In this document: positions 33,640 through 45,000 of the stretch, piece by piece
Position numbering within the stretch: the first letter of the stretch is position 1
How the letters are laid out: every line of letters starts with the position of its first letter
NCBI GenBank assembly: GCA_910589415.1
Contig: OU342638.1
Location: forward strand, 34,693,579-34,757,578
Length of the DNA stretch: 64,000 bases
Origin: Malachius bipustulatus
Taxonomy: Eukaryota > Arthropoda > Insecta > Coleoptera > Melyridae
Direction: 5' to 3'
The notes under the pieces: model-generated
Database searches by the model: none
Seen by the model: the letters and a program-made list of their open reading frames with translations, nothing else
Told to the model about the DNA's origin: nothing
Translations under genes and position numbers: made by a program

Positions 33640-34060
33640 TTTGACAGGAATAACCCGAAAATTTTTGTGTGCTCAACACCGTCTCTTCTTGAAAAATCTC
33701 ATCAAGAAGACCCCCCCCCCCCCCCCCCCCCGAAAGAATTAAAAATGAGAGGCGCGTTCATGCTGAGACATGCAGCGTATTTTGACTCCCGATTGCTGTC
33801 ATATGGCACTCGCTAGTCAATTTTTTATCATCTTTCAAAAAACCTCTCGCGTCACAAATTCAAGCCAATCTTACAAAAAAAAAAAAATGATTTTTTGATC
33901 GTCTCGAGAGGAAGATAAATTCTTCTTCGATTCTCAAATGACCTTCGTACAATTGTAAATTTAGTCATTAAGCCATTTTGATTTTCCAAGCTTTTTTTAA
34001 TTTTTACTACGACCGATCGAAAATTATTATGACAGTGTAAGAGATCACGACGCCCGAGCA
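33640..34060. repeat. Dispersed repeat family A, copy 3
   Basis: The palindromic core at 33921-33965 (accttcgtacaattgtaaat) is preceded by gtctcgagaggaagataaat and a segment related to copy 4. A 21-nt poly-C run lies at 33711-33731. Confidence 0.65.
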
Positions 34061-34339
34061 TACCCGGTATTTTTTTGGGGTCAATTTCGACTTTCCAGGT
34101 TCCAGGACTCGAAAATCGGTGACATCAGATTTTTTTTCCAGCAGCAGTAGAGAAAGAGACTTTTTTTTACACAAACCGTCCTTTTCTCTCAATTTACCTG
34201 GCACCTTTTTCTTCCCGTTTCCCCCCTCCTAAATCGATTACAACGCTTCATTTGACAACAATTTTGCAAACAAATTTTTTTGCTCGGTTGCCTGGGTCAT
34301 GAATACAAAATCGGAAAATTCGCGATGAAAAAAGCGAAA

Positions 34340-34640
34340 ATTTTTGCGCTCAAACCCGTCTCTTCTTGAAAAATCTCATCAAATAGACCCCCCAAAAGAA
34401 GTAAAAATGAGAACGCGTTCACGAATTCAAGCCAACTTTACAAAAAAAAAAAAATCGAAAACCTTTTTCGATCGCTTCGAGAGGAAGATAAATTATTCTT
34501 CTTCGATTCTTGAATGGCCTTCGTACAATTGTACATTTAGTCATCAAGCCCTTTTGATTTGCCAAGATTTTTTTTAATTGTTACTACGGCCGATCGAAAA
34601 TTATTAGTGTAAGAGTGTAAGTGTAAGTGTAAGAGATCAC
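34340..34640. repeat. Dispersed repeat family A, copy 4
   Basis: The core at 34505-34550 includes the perfect palindrome gtacaattgtac. Upstream ctcttcttgaaaaatctcatc and cgagaggaagataaat match copy 3. Confidence 0.65.
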
Positions 34641-34947
34641 GTCGCCCGAGCATTTCATTCTTTTTTTGATAAATTATTCCTGCTAGCTGAATAGAATTTT
34701 TGGGACACTCTGCATAGTAAGGTATAATAACCTGATTCGCCGGACACGTTTTTATAGGTTACTTTACCTTATTTTTACCAAGACAAATAAACAAAAATTC
34801 TGAAAAATCATCCCCTCCATGGCCGTTCCCGAATTTCCCGTCGCTAATTACTCGAACGACAACGTCGCATATTAACTCGTGAAAATCCCAGGTTAATAAC
34901 AAAAATCTTGAATAATCAAGCCGCCAACGACCGAGGTTACAAGAGTT

Positions 34948-34985
34948 TATATAAAGCGGGCTGCTTGAATTCACCAGAAGCTAGT
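34948..34985 (+). promoter_or_regulatory. TATA-type core promoter for first exon 1a
   Basis: TATATAAAG at 34948-34956 is followed by a GC-rich gcggg and, about 30-35 bp downstream, by ctAGTTC near 34983, a plausible arthropod initiator. The spacing is canonical. The transcription start is inferred. Confidence 0.65.
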
Positions 34986-35198
34986 TCTTCATTACCACTT
35001 CACCGAGAGTAACTTCTCTCTTATTAACGTAGTCTGCTTTGAAAAAAAATTGCGTCTAGTTGCAAATTTCGCCTTGAGTGATTTTAGTTGCAATTTAAGC
35101 CAATTTTTACGTCTGTGCACTGCTCGATTGATGAGAGACCGACACCTGTTGGAGTGGATGATTCTTGGATAAGGATAACGAACGAGAGATTTAAAATG
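34983..35198 (+). other. Alternative first exon 1a of the CRAL-TRIO gene (5' UTR plus ATG)
   Basis: The segment from the predicted start to 35198 ends exactly with ATG followed by a near-perfect donor (gtaagttt). Because the start codon is complete (phase 0), it could splice to the CRAL-TRIO exon at 42101 (GTG AAG CAA), giving a protein that begins MVKQSKIDFF. The other first exon, 42015-42038, also ends in phase 0. The connection is inferred from phase and orientation only. Confidence 0.5.
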
Positions 35199-35519
35199 GT
35201 AAGTTTTTTAATATTTCTGACAGCCAGTATTGTAAAGACCCATTAAGCTAACGGGCAGAATTCTATGCTCGTTTTTGAAGTCAAATTATTTTTATTAACA
35301 TTTTTTGAATCCGTTTAATGCCGAGAACCACTAAATTGCTATATTTTCCACATAAAATCTACAATTTTTGTATAAACTGCATCAGAAAATCAGCCTGTTA
35401 AGTTAATGAGCCTTTATAATACCCACTGTTAGTCTAATGTTTCAAAAATTTATAATTGTACACAGGCCATAATTTAATAGCCCTTTTTTTTTTTTTTTTT
35501 TCAACACCCCTTCACTAGG

Positions 35520-35578
35520 TTTATCTAGTTCCAGTTCTAGTTCTAGTTCTAGTTCCAGTTCTATTACTGCTAGTTCTA
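35520..35578. repeat. AGTTCT/AGTTCC hexanucleotide microsatellite
   Basis: Repeated ctagttctagtt and ccagttctag units lie just after a long T-run (35486-35502). Confidence 0.85.
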
Positions 35579-36159
35579 ATAAGCCTTGTTAATATGACCT
35601 AGTTTTTTTTATTAATTATTGAAATTTTAACCAATTTATGTTACAATAATTAAACAATTTAATGAGATATGAAGGATAACGAAAGGTAATAAAATTAAGT
35701 ACCTAATACAATCGCCAGTCTCCTTTCTAATAATAATCATCATAATGGGATTGTTGTAATTTTTGGACTTGAGTTTAGGCGAGAAATTACCATCAGCCCA
35801 TATTAATATGTAAGTAATTTGGTAATCAAGATTTGAGTGAATGTGAAGGTTACATGCAATCTAATGCGTCTAAACGCATTAAAATTCTTGGGAAACTTTT
35901 CTTGGGGCTTGCGAAAAACGTTGAGAGAAATGTTACAGTAATCCGCTGTTGATTGATTAAATCCAGACTAGTTGCTCCTCGAGTAGCCTCCGCGACCTTG
36001 GAACTATGGTTACAGTTTGAAGGGTCGGCTCATCCAATAACTTATGTAACTAATAAATATTTAGTAGCCATTTTAAGACGCATGGATACTGAAAAACTAG
36101 TTTAGAATGATGATTTCCATTTCCAGAAGAGATACTTTCACTCAACCTGAGCCAGTTTT

Positions 36160-36186
36160 TAGTTCAGGTTACAGGATTTTCTCTTC

Positions 36187-36217
<31 letters not shown>

Positions 36218-37640
36218 CTACACCCGACTCCCCCCTGCGAGGGCTAACCAGATTTTATACAATTTTATAAAATTAAAAATCAGGCTTCTACAATAATGCG
36301 CATGATTTAGACGCGTGACATCATTTTGAAGAGTAAGCGAGCATAAAATTTTGGAATTTATAAAAACAGATAAACCCCAGCAGGAGCAATAAATTTTAGG
36401 GTCTTTTTTTAATTTTCAAGTGTCTGGTCCTCGTACTACGAAAAAGTGAGCAAACTGAACCAGACAACAAGAAACTAAAAATAAAATCGCTTAAGAAATG
36501 GCGCCCAGAGCAGAAGAAATAAGTTTTTGTGGTCGATTTTGAATTTTTGTAGTTGTTTTTGGTACTTACTGACGGTATAAGCCATTTTTCCCTTTTTTCA
36601 CTTTTTCTCTCCCCTCCCCCTGCGAGAGCTAGTCAAATTATATACACTCTAATAAAATTTAAAATAAGACTTCTAGATAATGCGCATTAATACAGCTACA
36701 TGACGTCATTTTGGAGAGTAAGCAAGCTTAAACACCTTGAAGTTATAATAATTGATAACTTACTTCAATCTTTGTAAATTTTACTTTGAAGAATTATAAA
36801 CGAGCGATTAAAGAAGAAATTTTCTCTCCTTTTTTTCACTCGTTCTCTACCTCTACACCCCCCCCCCCCCGTTGGGAGAGCTTGTCAAATATTCTGCAAT
36901 CTTATAATTTTTAAAATCAGACTTTCGGACTAATGCGCATAATACAGCCTCGTGACGTCATTTTGGAGAGTAAGCAAGCTTAAACTCCTGGAAGTTATAA
37001 TAATTGATAACTGACCTCATTCTTTATAATTTTTTCTGTAAAGAATTAAATGAGCAATAATTAAAAAGGAAGATGGATAAAAAAGAATCAATTCATTTAA
37101 AAGAACAAACTTAGCCTGAGAGGCATTTTGAAAAAATTAATAAAAATTATAGTTTAAGAAATGGCGCCCGAGCAGGACCAATAAGCTTTTGGGGTCAATT
37201 TTGAATTTTTGTGGTTGTTTTTGGTACTTGCTGATAGTAAAAGAAATTTTTCTCTCCCTTTTTTTCTTTTTTACTTCCTCCGCCCCCACCTGCGAGGCCC
37301 AGCCAAATTATATACAATCTAATAAAATTTAAAATTAGACTTCTATATAGAATAATGCGCATAATAAAGCCGCGTGACGTCATTTTGGAGAGTAAACAAG
37401 CTTAAACTACTGGAAGTTATGAAAATTGATAAAACTTACCTCATTCTTTATAAATGTTTCTGTAAAGAATTAAACGAGCGATTAAAGAAGAAGATGAACG
37501 AATAAAAATTATTAAAAAAAAACTTCAACAAAAAAACGATCGAAATTATAGTTTAAAAAATGGCGCCCGAGCAGGACCAATAAGTTTTTGGCGTCAATTA
37601 TGAATTTTTTATTCTTCTTTTATTAATTGCAATGGGGTCA
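36160..37640. repeat. Four-copy diverged tandem repeat with TGACGTCA and a tRNA-Lys PBS-like word
   Basis: Units share ctgcgag-ggct-, aataatgcgcat, gtgacgtcattttggagagt and aagcaagctta at about 36293, 36675, 36930 and 37350. Perfect TGACGTCA occurs at 36701, 36953 and 37375. TGGCGCCCGAGCAGGACC at about 37162 and 37561 (a diverged form near 36499) resembles a retrovirus-like tRNA-Lys primer-binding site. Probably debris of an LTR-type element, but no LTR or protein remnant is seen. Confidence 0.7.
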
Positions 37641-38440
37641 TGGTGAATCAATAAACGAAATAGATTTTTACACATAACAGGATACGCGAGAAGAAGAAAA
37701 AATTGAATTTGTTTGTTGATAAAGGGGACTCCGGAATTTTTACGAGAACTTGTTACATAATTTTTCGCATCGTGGTGACGGAAATGAATCAGATAAACAT
37801 TTCATAATTAAGGAAGAACCCCATCAACCGCAAGGAAAGGGTCCTCAGCAGCAGGTATCTACCAAAAGTTATGTAAATTATGTTACCTAACAAAGCGACT
37901 CCACGAAGAATTCCGTTGCTTTCGGTATCCTTTTTACACACCTTTTCCCCTCTTGCCCCCAGCGGAGATTTTACTACCGACGTCATTTTGTTACCGACGT
38001 CATTTACTATCATCTTCATGGGTATTATTGAAAAAGAGTTTTTTTGGAAAATTTATCATAATATTAATCGTATATTTATTGAGAGTGAAGAGTGAAAGAA
38101 AAAAGTGCTGGATGTGAACCTTGAGGGACTCCAGTCTGTGGTATCTCTTGGTTATTATGTTTCCCAAAATGGTAACGCGTATTTTCTTAAGTTTCTCAAA
38201 AATGAGACTGTTAAGGTGGTGTTGAAGCTGTTTGATTAGAAAAAACAAAAAAGGAGTTTGACATTTCTTGTTTTCTAATTGACATACATAATTCTTAACT
38301 GTTGATAGTCGGTTGAGGGATTTATCGCACATTGGACGATTTTATTCAATTTTGGTGCAAAAATATTATTTTTTTGATGTGATGATGACACTTAGGCCAT
38401 CAGGAATGTGGTTTGCATTCATCAAAAAATTAGATGTTAC
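37640..38440. other. Intronic spacer without recognised genes
   Basis: AT-rich sequence with two gacgtcattt words near 37979-38005. No ORF with family resemblance is present. Confidence 0.4.
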
Positions 38441-40870
38441 GTTACAACCACGTTGCCAGCTTAGGCGATTTATCGTAAACGAGGTTGCAGGAACAAAAAA
38501 TGAGATATAAAACCGCGTTGTCAGCTTGAGCAGTTTATCGTAAAAGGAACGATTATTAAACTTTGTGACAAAAATTATTTCTTCCTGGTGTGATAAGCAA
38601 CCTGGCCGATTCCGGTCATTTAAAGTAATAAAAAAATGCGATATTCGTTACAACCATGTTGCCAGCTTGGGTGATTTATCGTAATCATAGGAATTCCGCG
38701 GCTCACATTTTATTATTTTTCTTTTGTAATCATCTCCTTTGGCGGTTGAAAACTCTAAAAATGGAAAAAAAAATTAGAATGAAACGTTTCATTAAAACTA
38801 CGTTGCCAACTTGGGCGTTTTATCGTATTATTTGTAATCGTTCTTTTGTTATATTTTGCTGCGAAATTTGTAATTTTTTTCGTTTGTGATCGTGTAGTTA
38901 ACCATCGCAATTGGGTCGATTTGCAGGAACAAAAATTGCGATATAATATTATAGCGGCGTTGTCAGCTTGAGCAATTTATCGTAAATGGGGCGATTTCAT
39001 TCAACTTTAGAACAAAAATTATTTCTTCCGGGTGTGATAAGCAACCTGGGCGATTCCGGTCATTTAAAGTAATAAAAAATTCTATATTACGTTACAACCA
39101 AGTTGCCAGCTTGGGTGATTTTATCGTAATCGTAAGAATTCCGCGGCTCACATTTTATTATTTTTCTTTTGTAATCATCTCTTTTCCGGTTGAAAACTCA
39201 AATAAAAAAAAAAATTAAAATGAAACGTTTCATTACAACCACGTTGCCAGCTTGGGCGATTTATCGCACTATTTGTAATCGTTCTTTTGTTATATTTTGC
39301 TGCGAAATTTGTAATTTTTCCGTTTGTGATCGTGTAGTTAACCATAGCAATTGGGTAGATTTACAGGAACAAAAATTGCGATATAATGTTACAACCGCGT
39401 TGTTAGCTTGAGAAATTTATCGTAAATGGGGCGATTTTATTCAACTTTAGCACAAAAATTATTTCTTCCGGATATGATAAACAGCCTTGGCGATTCCGGT
39501 CATTTAAAGTAATGAAAAATGCGATATTACTTACAACCACGTTGCCAGTTTGGGTGATTTATCGTAATCGTAAGAATTCCGCGGCTCCCATTTTATTATT
39601 TTGCTTTTGTTATCATCTCCTTTGGCGGTTGAAAACTCAAAAAAAAAAAAATTATAATGAAACGTTTCATTACAACCACGTTGCCAACTTGGGCGATTTA
39701 TCGTACTATTTGTAATCGTTCTTTTGTTATATTTTGCTGCGAAATTTGTAATTTTTCCGTTTGTGATCGTGTAGTTAACCATAGCAATTGGGTCGATTTA
39801 CAGGAACAAAAATTGCGATATAATGTTATAACCGCGCGTTGTTAGCTTGAGAAATTTATCGTAAATGGGGCGATTTTATTCAACTTTAGCACAAAAATTA
39901 TTTCTTCCGGATATGATAAACAACCTTGGCGATTTCGGTCATTTAAAGTAATGAAAAATGCGATGTTACTTACAACCACGTTGCCAGTTTGGGTGATTTA
40001 TCGTAATCGTAAGAATTCCGCGGCTCCCATTTCATTATTTTGCTTTTGTAATCATCTCCTTTGGCGGTTGAAAACTCTAAAAATGGAAAAAAAACGAAAA
40101 AAAAAAACGTTTTATTAAAACTACGTTGCCAACCTGGGTGATTTATCGTATTATTTGTGTTCTTTTGTTATATTTTGCTGTCAAATTTGTAATTTTTTAG
40201 TTTGTGATTCACTTGTTTTTCGTTCGTGTACTTAATAATCGCGATTGTGTCGATATGCAGGACCAAAAAAATTTATTGTCGGTGTTGTCAGCTTCATCAA
40301 TTTATCGTAAATGAGACGATTATTAAACTTTGTGACAAATATTTTTTTCCGTATGTGACAAGCTACCCGGGCGATTTCGGTCCTTTAAAGTAATAAAAAA
40401 ATTATATATTACGTTACAACGACGTTGCCAGCTTGGGTGATTTATCGTAATCGTGAGAATTTCACGGCTAGCATTTTATTATTTTGCTTTTGTAATCATC
40501 TCCTTTGCCGGTTGAAGACTCTAAAAATTAAAAAAAAATTAAAATTTAACGTTTCATTACAACTACGTTGCCAACTTGGGCGATTTATCGTAATAATAAT
40601 GGAGGGACGATTTTTCTTTTCTTTTTTGAGGCCCATTTTTTCCTTGTAGTCTGACCATCTGATAAGGAGATTGAGTCGATTTTGAATTATTACAAAATAT
40701 TAAATTTTACCATATAACCTTGTTGCCAACTTGGGCGATTTATCGTACAAGCGGAGCTTATATTTCGTATTCTTTAGTGTGAGATCATCTACTTAGAGCG
40801 GCTTCTTATGAAAAAAATAGGGTGACAAAACCATGTTGCCAGATTGGGAAATTTTTCGCAAACAAGGTCC
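38440..40870. repeat. 440-bp satellite made of three 140-158 bp subunits with a conserved box
   Basis: A box close to TTGCCAGCTTGGGCGATT followed by tatcgtaa occurs at 38451, 38516, 38657, 38801, 38958, 39101, 39241, 39398, 39540, 39679, 39837, 39979, 40123, 40281, 40423, 40566, 40719 and 40832. Spacing cycles through about 143, 157 and 142 bp. The larger unit (about 437-445 bp) is marked by gaaacgtttcatt at 38781, 39222 and 39659. More degenerate boxes continue to about 41250. Confidence 0.92.
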
Positions 40871-41365
40871 TTTGTAATTTTTCTACCAACAACGACTCCA
40901 ATTTATTCGCTTGGTTATCATTTAGGCCACTAACAAGGTTGCCAATTTGACTAACTATTCGGTAAAAGTGAAAAAAAAAAAGATAAGTCAGCCGATATAA
41001 CCACAAAGTAACCGGATTTATGGCAGACGGAACGATTTTATTTGCAGTTTTTTGACTTTTTTTCTCATTGCCAAGTTGTACTATTTATTCAACGAGTGGG
41101 GGGGGGGGTACTAATAATAATTAATGATATGATTTATTAATTTTATTCACGTCACGATCATTTTAATAATTTGAACATTTCATTAATGTAAAGGGTTAAA
41201 GCTTAGTGATCATTACATATAACCGGATTGCCAGATTGTGCAGTTTATCGCAGACTCTCCAGAGACTTTTTTTGAAAAATGTGACATTTCTTGAGACTCA
41301 GCTGCAGACCAGAGCCGCCTAATAGTTCTTAATTCGTTGTAATAGCTACGATTTTTGATTAGGAG

Positions 41366-41432
41366 GAAGTCTGTTAGTTCAGTGGTTAGGATGTTTGGCG
41401 TGCGTCCGGGGTTCAATGGCGGTTCACCTCAA
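41366..41432 (+). ncRNA. tRNA-like fragment, probable SINE head or tRNA pseudogene
   Basis: TTAGTTCAGTGGTTAGGAT at 41374 resembles a tRNA D-arm/A box, and GGGGTTCAATGG at 41408 resembles the T-arm/B box, followed by a T-run near 41434. The A-to-B distance is shorter than in an intact tRNA and no acceptor stem pairs, so it is not a functional tRNA gene. Confidence 0.45.
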
Positions 41433-41955
41433 TTTTTACTCCACACAAAAGCAGGTGGCAACTTTGCGTGATCACTGCTGAGTTAATCGTTTATATTCGT
41501 AATTAATTTTTATGCTAATTAGCACTTGACGGGTTGAATATTTGTTCATAAAAAGCAATTCTTACGTCTTATCGCTGGTAATTTTTTACGCAAAGTTCTA
41601 GAAAAAATTTACATTAATGTCTCGCTCTATGTACTTTGCACCATATTAGCGCCGTTCCTGCATTATTTACATATTTATAATAAAGATAATGATAATTTAG
41701 CTGCAACACAGCAAAGTAAGTAATAATAATAATAATTACTCCGCATCTAATTATTGAATTAAGATGATGACATCACTGGAACAAAGAACAATAAGTAATT
41801 TTCCTCTCTTAAGCACTCACTAATAATAATAAAATTGTTTTGACACAAATTTATAATTAATTAATCAATCAAATATTGGCTAATAGTTTTCCTTTTAATT
41901 ATTATTATTTTCCTCACGTACCTAGCAGGTACATAATTAAAAACGTGAAAAAATT

Positions 41956-41990
41956 CTATAAAATTACGACTTGCACTTAATTTCTTTCTA
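41956..41990 (+). promoter_or_regulatory. Possible TATA box for first exon 1b
   Basis: TATAAAAT at about 41957 lies about 58 bp upstream of the ATG at 42015. It would place a start near 41987 and a very short 5' UTR. Alternatively ttgtaaaag at 42000 is an acceptor for an upstream untranslated exon. Confidence 0.35.
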
Positions 41991-42014
41991 TTTGTAAAAG
42001 TTGTCCTGGCAAAC

Positions 42015-45000
42015 ATGGACACCGCTTCTGATACCGAGGTACAATGATCAAGGGATAATTTCTCGTTTAACCGATCATAATTTTTTTTTTCATTTTCCAG
42101 GTGAAGCAATCGAAGATTGATTTCTTCCAGACGCCGAGGCAGGATCAGATAAATTACGCGAGAAGGGAACTGGGAGAAGAAGAGGATAAACTGCAACACG
42201 CTCAGAATCTGATCTTCGATTGGATCGATAAAACTGATTATTTCCCGAAAAATTATGGTAAGTTTACGTTTTTTTTATTATGATCAGGCTGAGTGGCCAC
42301 GACACCAGGCCAAAAAGTTTTTCTAAGATTTTTTTGATGATATAAATGCGAGTGAACAAGTGAATTAATAAGAAGCGCCCTTGCAATGTGACTATTCACC
42401 TAGGTCCTAGGGTATCAGGAAAGAAAAGAGGCTGGCGCCCGAGATCAATCTAGGGCGATTTTCAGAAAAACGAGAATGAGTCAAACTCGTATGTACTTAT
42501 TTTTTGATTCCGGAATTATTTTATTTAGTGATAAGTCATTTAGTCACTCTTATTTTTTCCTATAATACCTAAATTTCACCTATTCAGAGTATTTCTTGAG
42601 ACAGGAAAAGTGAAGCAGGCGCTCGAGACTCTAGATAAACTTCGATATAATAATTACCTAAACAATATGGCAACAACGCTCTTGAAACTGGTATAAGTAA
42701 TAATAATAGTCAAATAATTGACATATTTCTAAGTCTATCTATACGGGAGATGATTTTAAAATTAATTTTTCTCCACTGAAGCTACCCAGATATAAGCGTG
42801 TTCATATAAACATAATTACAGGGGGCAGGAAAAGTGAAGCTGTCGCCCGAGATTAACGGAACATATAACTGATTGTTTTGATATAACAAAAGTTAAAAAA
42901 ATTCAAACACTCTTAAAATTGAAAAGCCTAATGCTGTGATGACACTTTTATTAATCTTTTTCAGAAGATATTCTCTCCATTGGGGCTATCCGGGTATGGG
43001 CGCGTTCAGAAAAAAAAAGCTAAATTTTGATCAGTTCTTTTTGTAGTTTTCATTTTTTCTCCTACTTTTTTTAACAATGAAAGGAAGTTTTTTAACAGAA
43101 AAATCCCCAATACATACAGAGTGGTTACTTAAAGGTATGTACTAAATTTAAGGGCGCGTTCCTGGACCAATTTTATAGGTAAAATTCACTTATTCACTTT
43201 TCGCATTTTTCGATGCTATAAAATAAATATAGGACGAACCTAACTGAGCTACATATCAAAATACTCGACGAAAAATTTTTGAGATCTGCAGTACCTTATA
43301 CAATGCCTGAAATACAATTTAAAAAGAGAGAATGAGAAAAGTTTCAAACTACGCGCAATTTTTTTGCCTACACTCGAGCATTGATTTCCTTCCCTCTTGT
43401 ACAGTCAATCATTGACGAAATATTCAAAAGTTGTACAGTCGAATACCTTATTCTCAAATTTCCTACAAAGCCATAATAATTATCCTTTCTTAAAATAGTA
43501 GCAAGCAGGGCATGCTACAGCAAGGACCTTTTGTTTGAAGATAGGCCTGACTTTAAATGCTTTAAACATATCCTACTTCACTCATAGCTCATAAAAAACT
43601 TTATAGACTTTGGAAGTGGAATTGATAAATCAAAATTTGATTTTATTAGATGATATTTAAGTTAATTGCTAGCTTAAAATTATAGACATTTTTACCACGT
43701 TTATATTAACTCGCTTTCGGTTTTGTACAAATCTTATCATCATCTTAGACAAACTTTCCGGAAAGCTAGAGACTTGAAACTTTACACGCAGCTCTGAACT
43801 GGATGACAATGCAATACTAACTCGCTTTTTTGTCTATCTACTTGTCTGCATGTCTGTCTATCTATCAGTCTATCCGCTGTATAAATCTTGCGAAAAACTT
43901 TTCAGCTATAATTTACTAAAATTTCATCAAGATGTTTAAAATTGATTGCAAAATTTTACTTGACGATTGTCAAACTCGGCCTTCGGCCTCGTTTGTCAAT
44001 TTTCATCCGTCTTTAGATCAATCCCATTTTGCAACTTATATCACAAATATGTAGCTGTTTACCACCTTTATATCGCCTTCTTTTTGTCCGGTTAACTGCC
44101 TGCTGGTCTGTCTGTCCACTCAAATTTTGCAATCGATTTTAAGCCAACTTCCTGTAAAGCTAGAGAGTTGAAACTTTAAACGTAGCTCAGAACTGGATGA
44201 CAATGCAATACTAACTCGTTTTTTTGACTGTTTACCTGTTTGTCTGTCTATCCGCTGTACAAATCTTGGGAAGAACTTTTTAGCTATAGGTAGATGACTA
44301 TAATCTCATCGGAATGTTTAAAATGGATTGCAAAATTTCACATACGTAGAAAACTAAAATGCAGAAAATAATTATTATTTAAATAAAATATACTTTCGGT
44401 ACTTAAATCGTTTCATCAAGTTGCCGTTTTGATTGTCATTTTAGTTTCAAAATGACGTTCAAATTATTTTATATTTCCTGATGACTTAGTATTAATAAAT
44501 TATTATTTCTTGGCGATTTAACAAGAATTTTGTGCAATCTTGTGCTCAAGATCAACAATCTTGTGCTCAAGAACGTTGCAACTTTGACGATTGTTAAATT
44601 TATCGGCCTTCGGCCTCGTTTGACAATATTCGTTCGTGTTTAAAACACTCCCATTTTGCAACTTATATCACAAATAGCTTTACCACCTTTGTATCATCCT
44701 CTTTTTGTCCGGCTTGCTGTCTGTCAGTCTGTCTACGCAAATCTTGCAATCGATTTTAAACCAACTTCCCGGAGAGCTGGAGACTTGAAACTTTGAAGGT
44801 AGCTCAGAACTGGATGACAATGCAATACTAACTCGCTTTTTTGTCTATCTGCTTTAAATCTGCTTGTTAAAATTGTTTCAGCTGTAATGAAAATAGTTAT
44901 TGTAAGACTTAAAACTTTAATAAACGTGGGGCGCGTTCAATTCATAATAGTAGCGTTTGTAGAGAGTAAAGTTAATTTTTATATAAACATTTTTTTTTCA

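Noticed and set aside
35196..42038. Exon 1a splicing into exon 1b at 42001
   Set aside because: That join puts the ATG out of frame and meets a stop at the start of exon 2; direct joining of 1a to 42101 is in frame instead.
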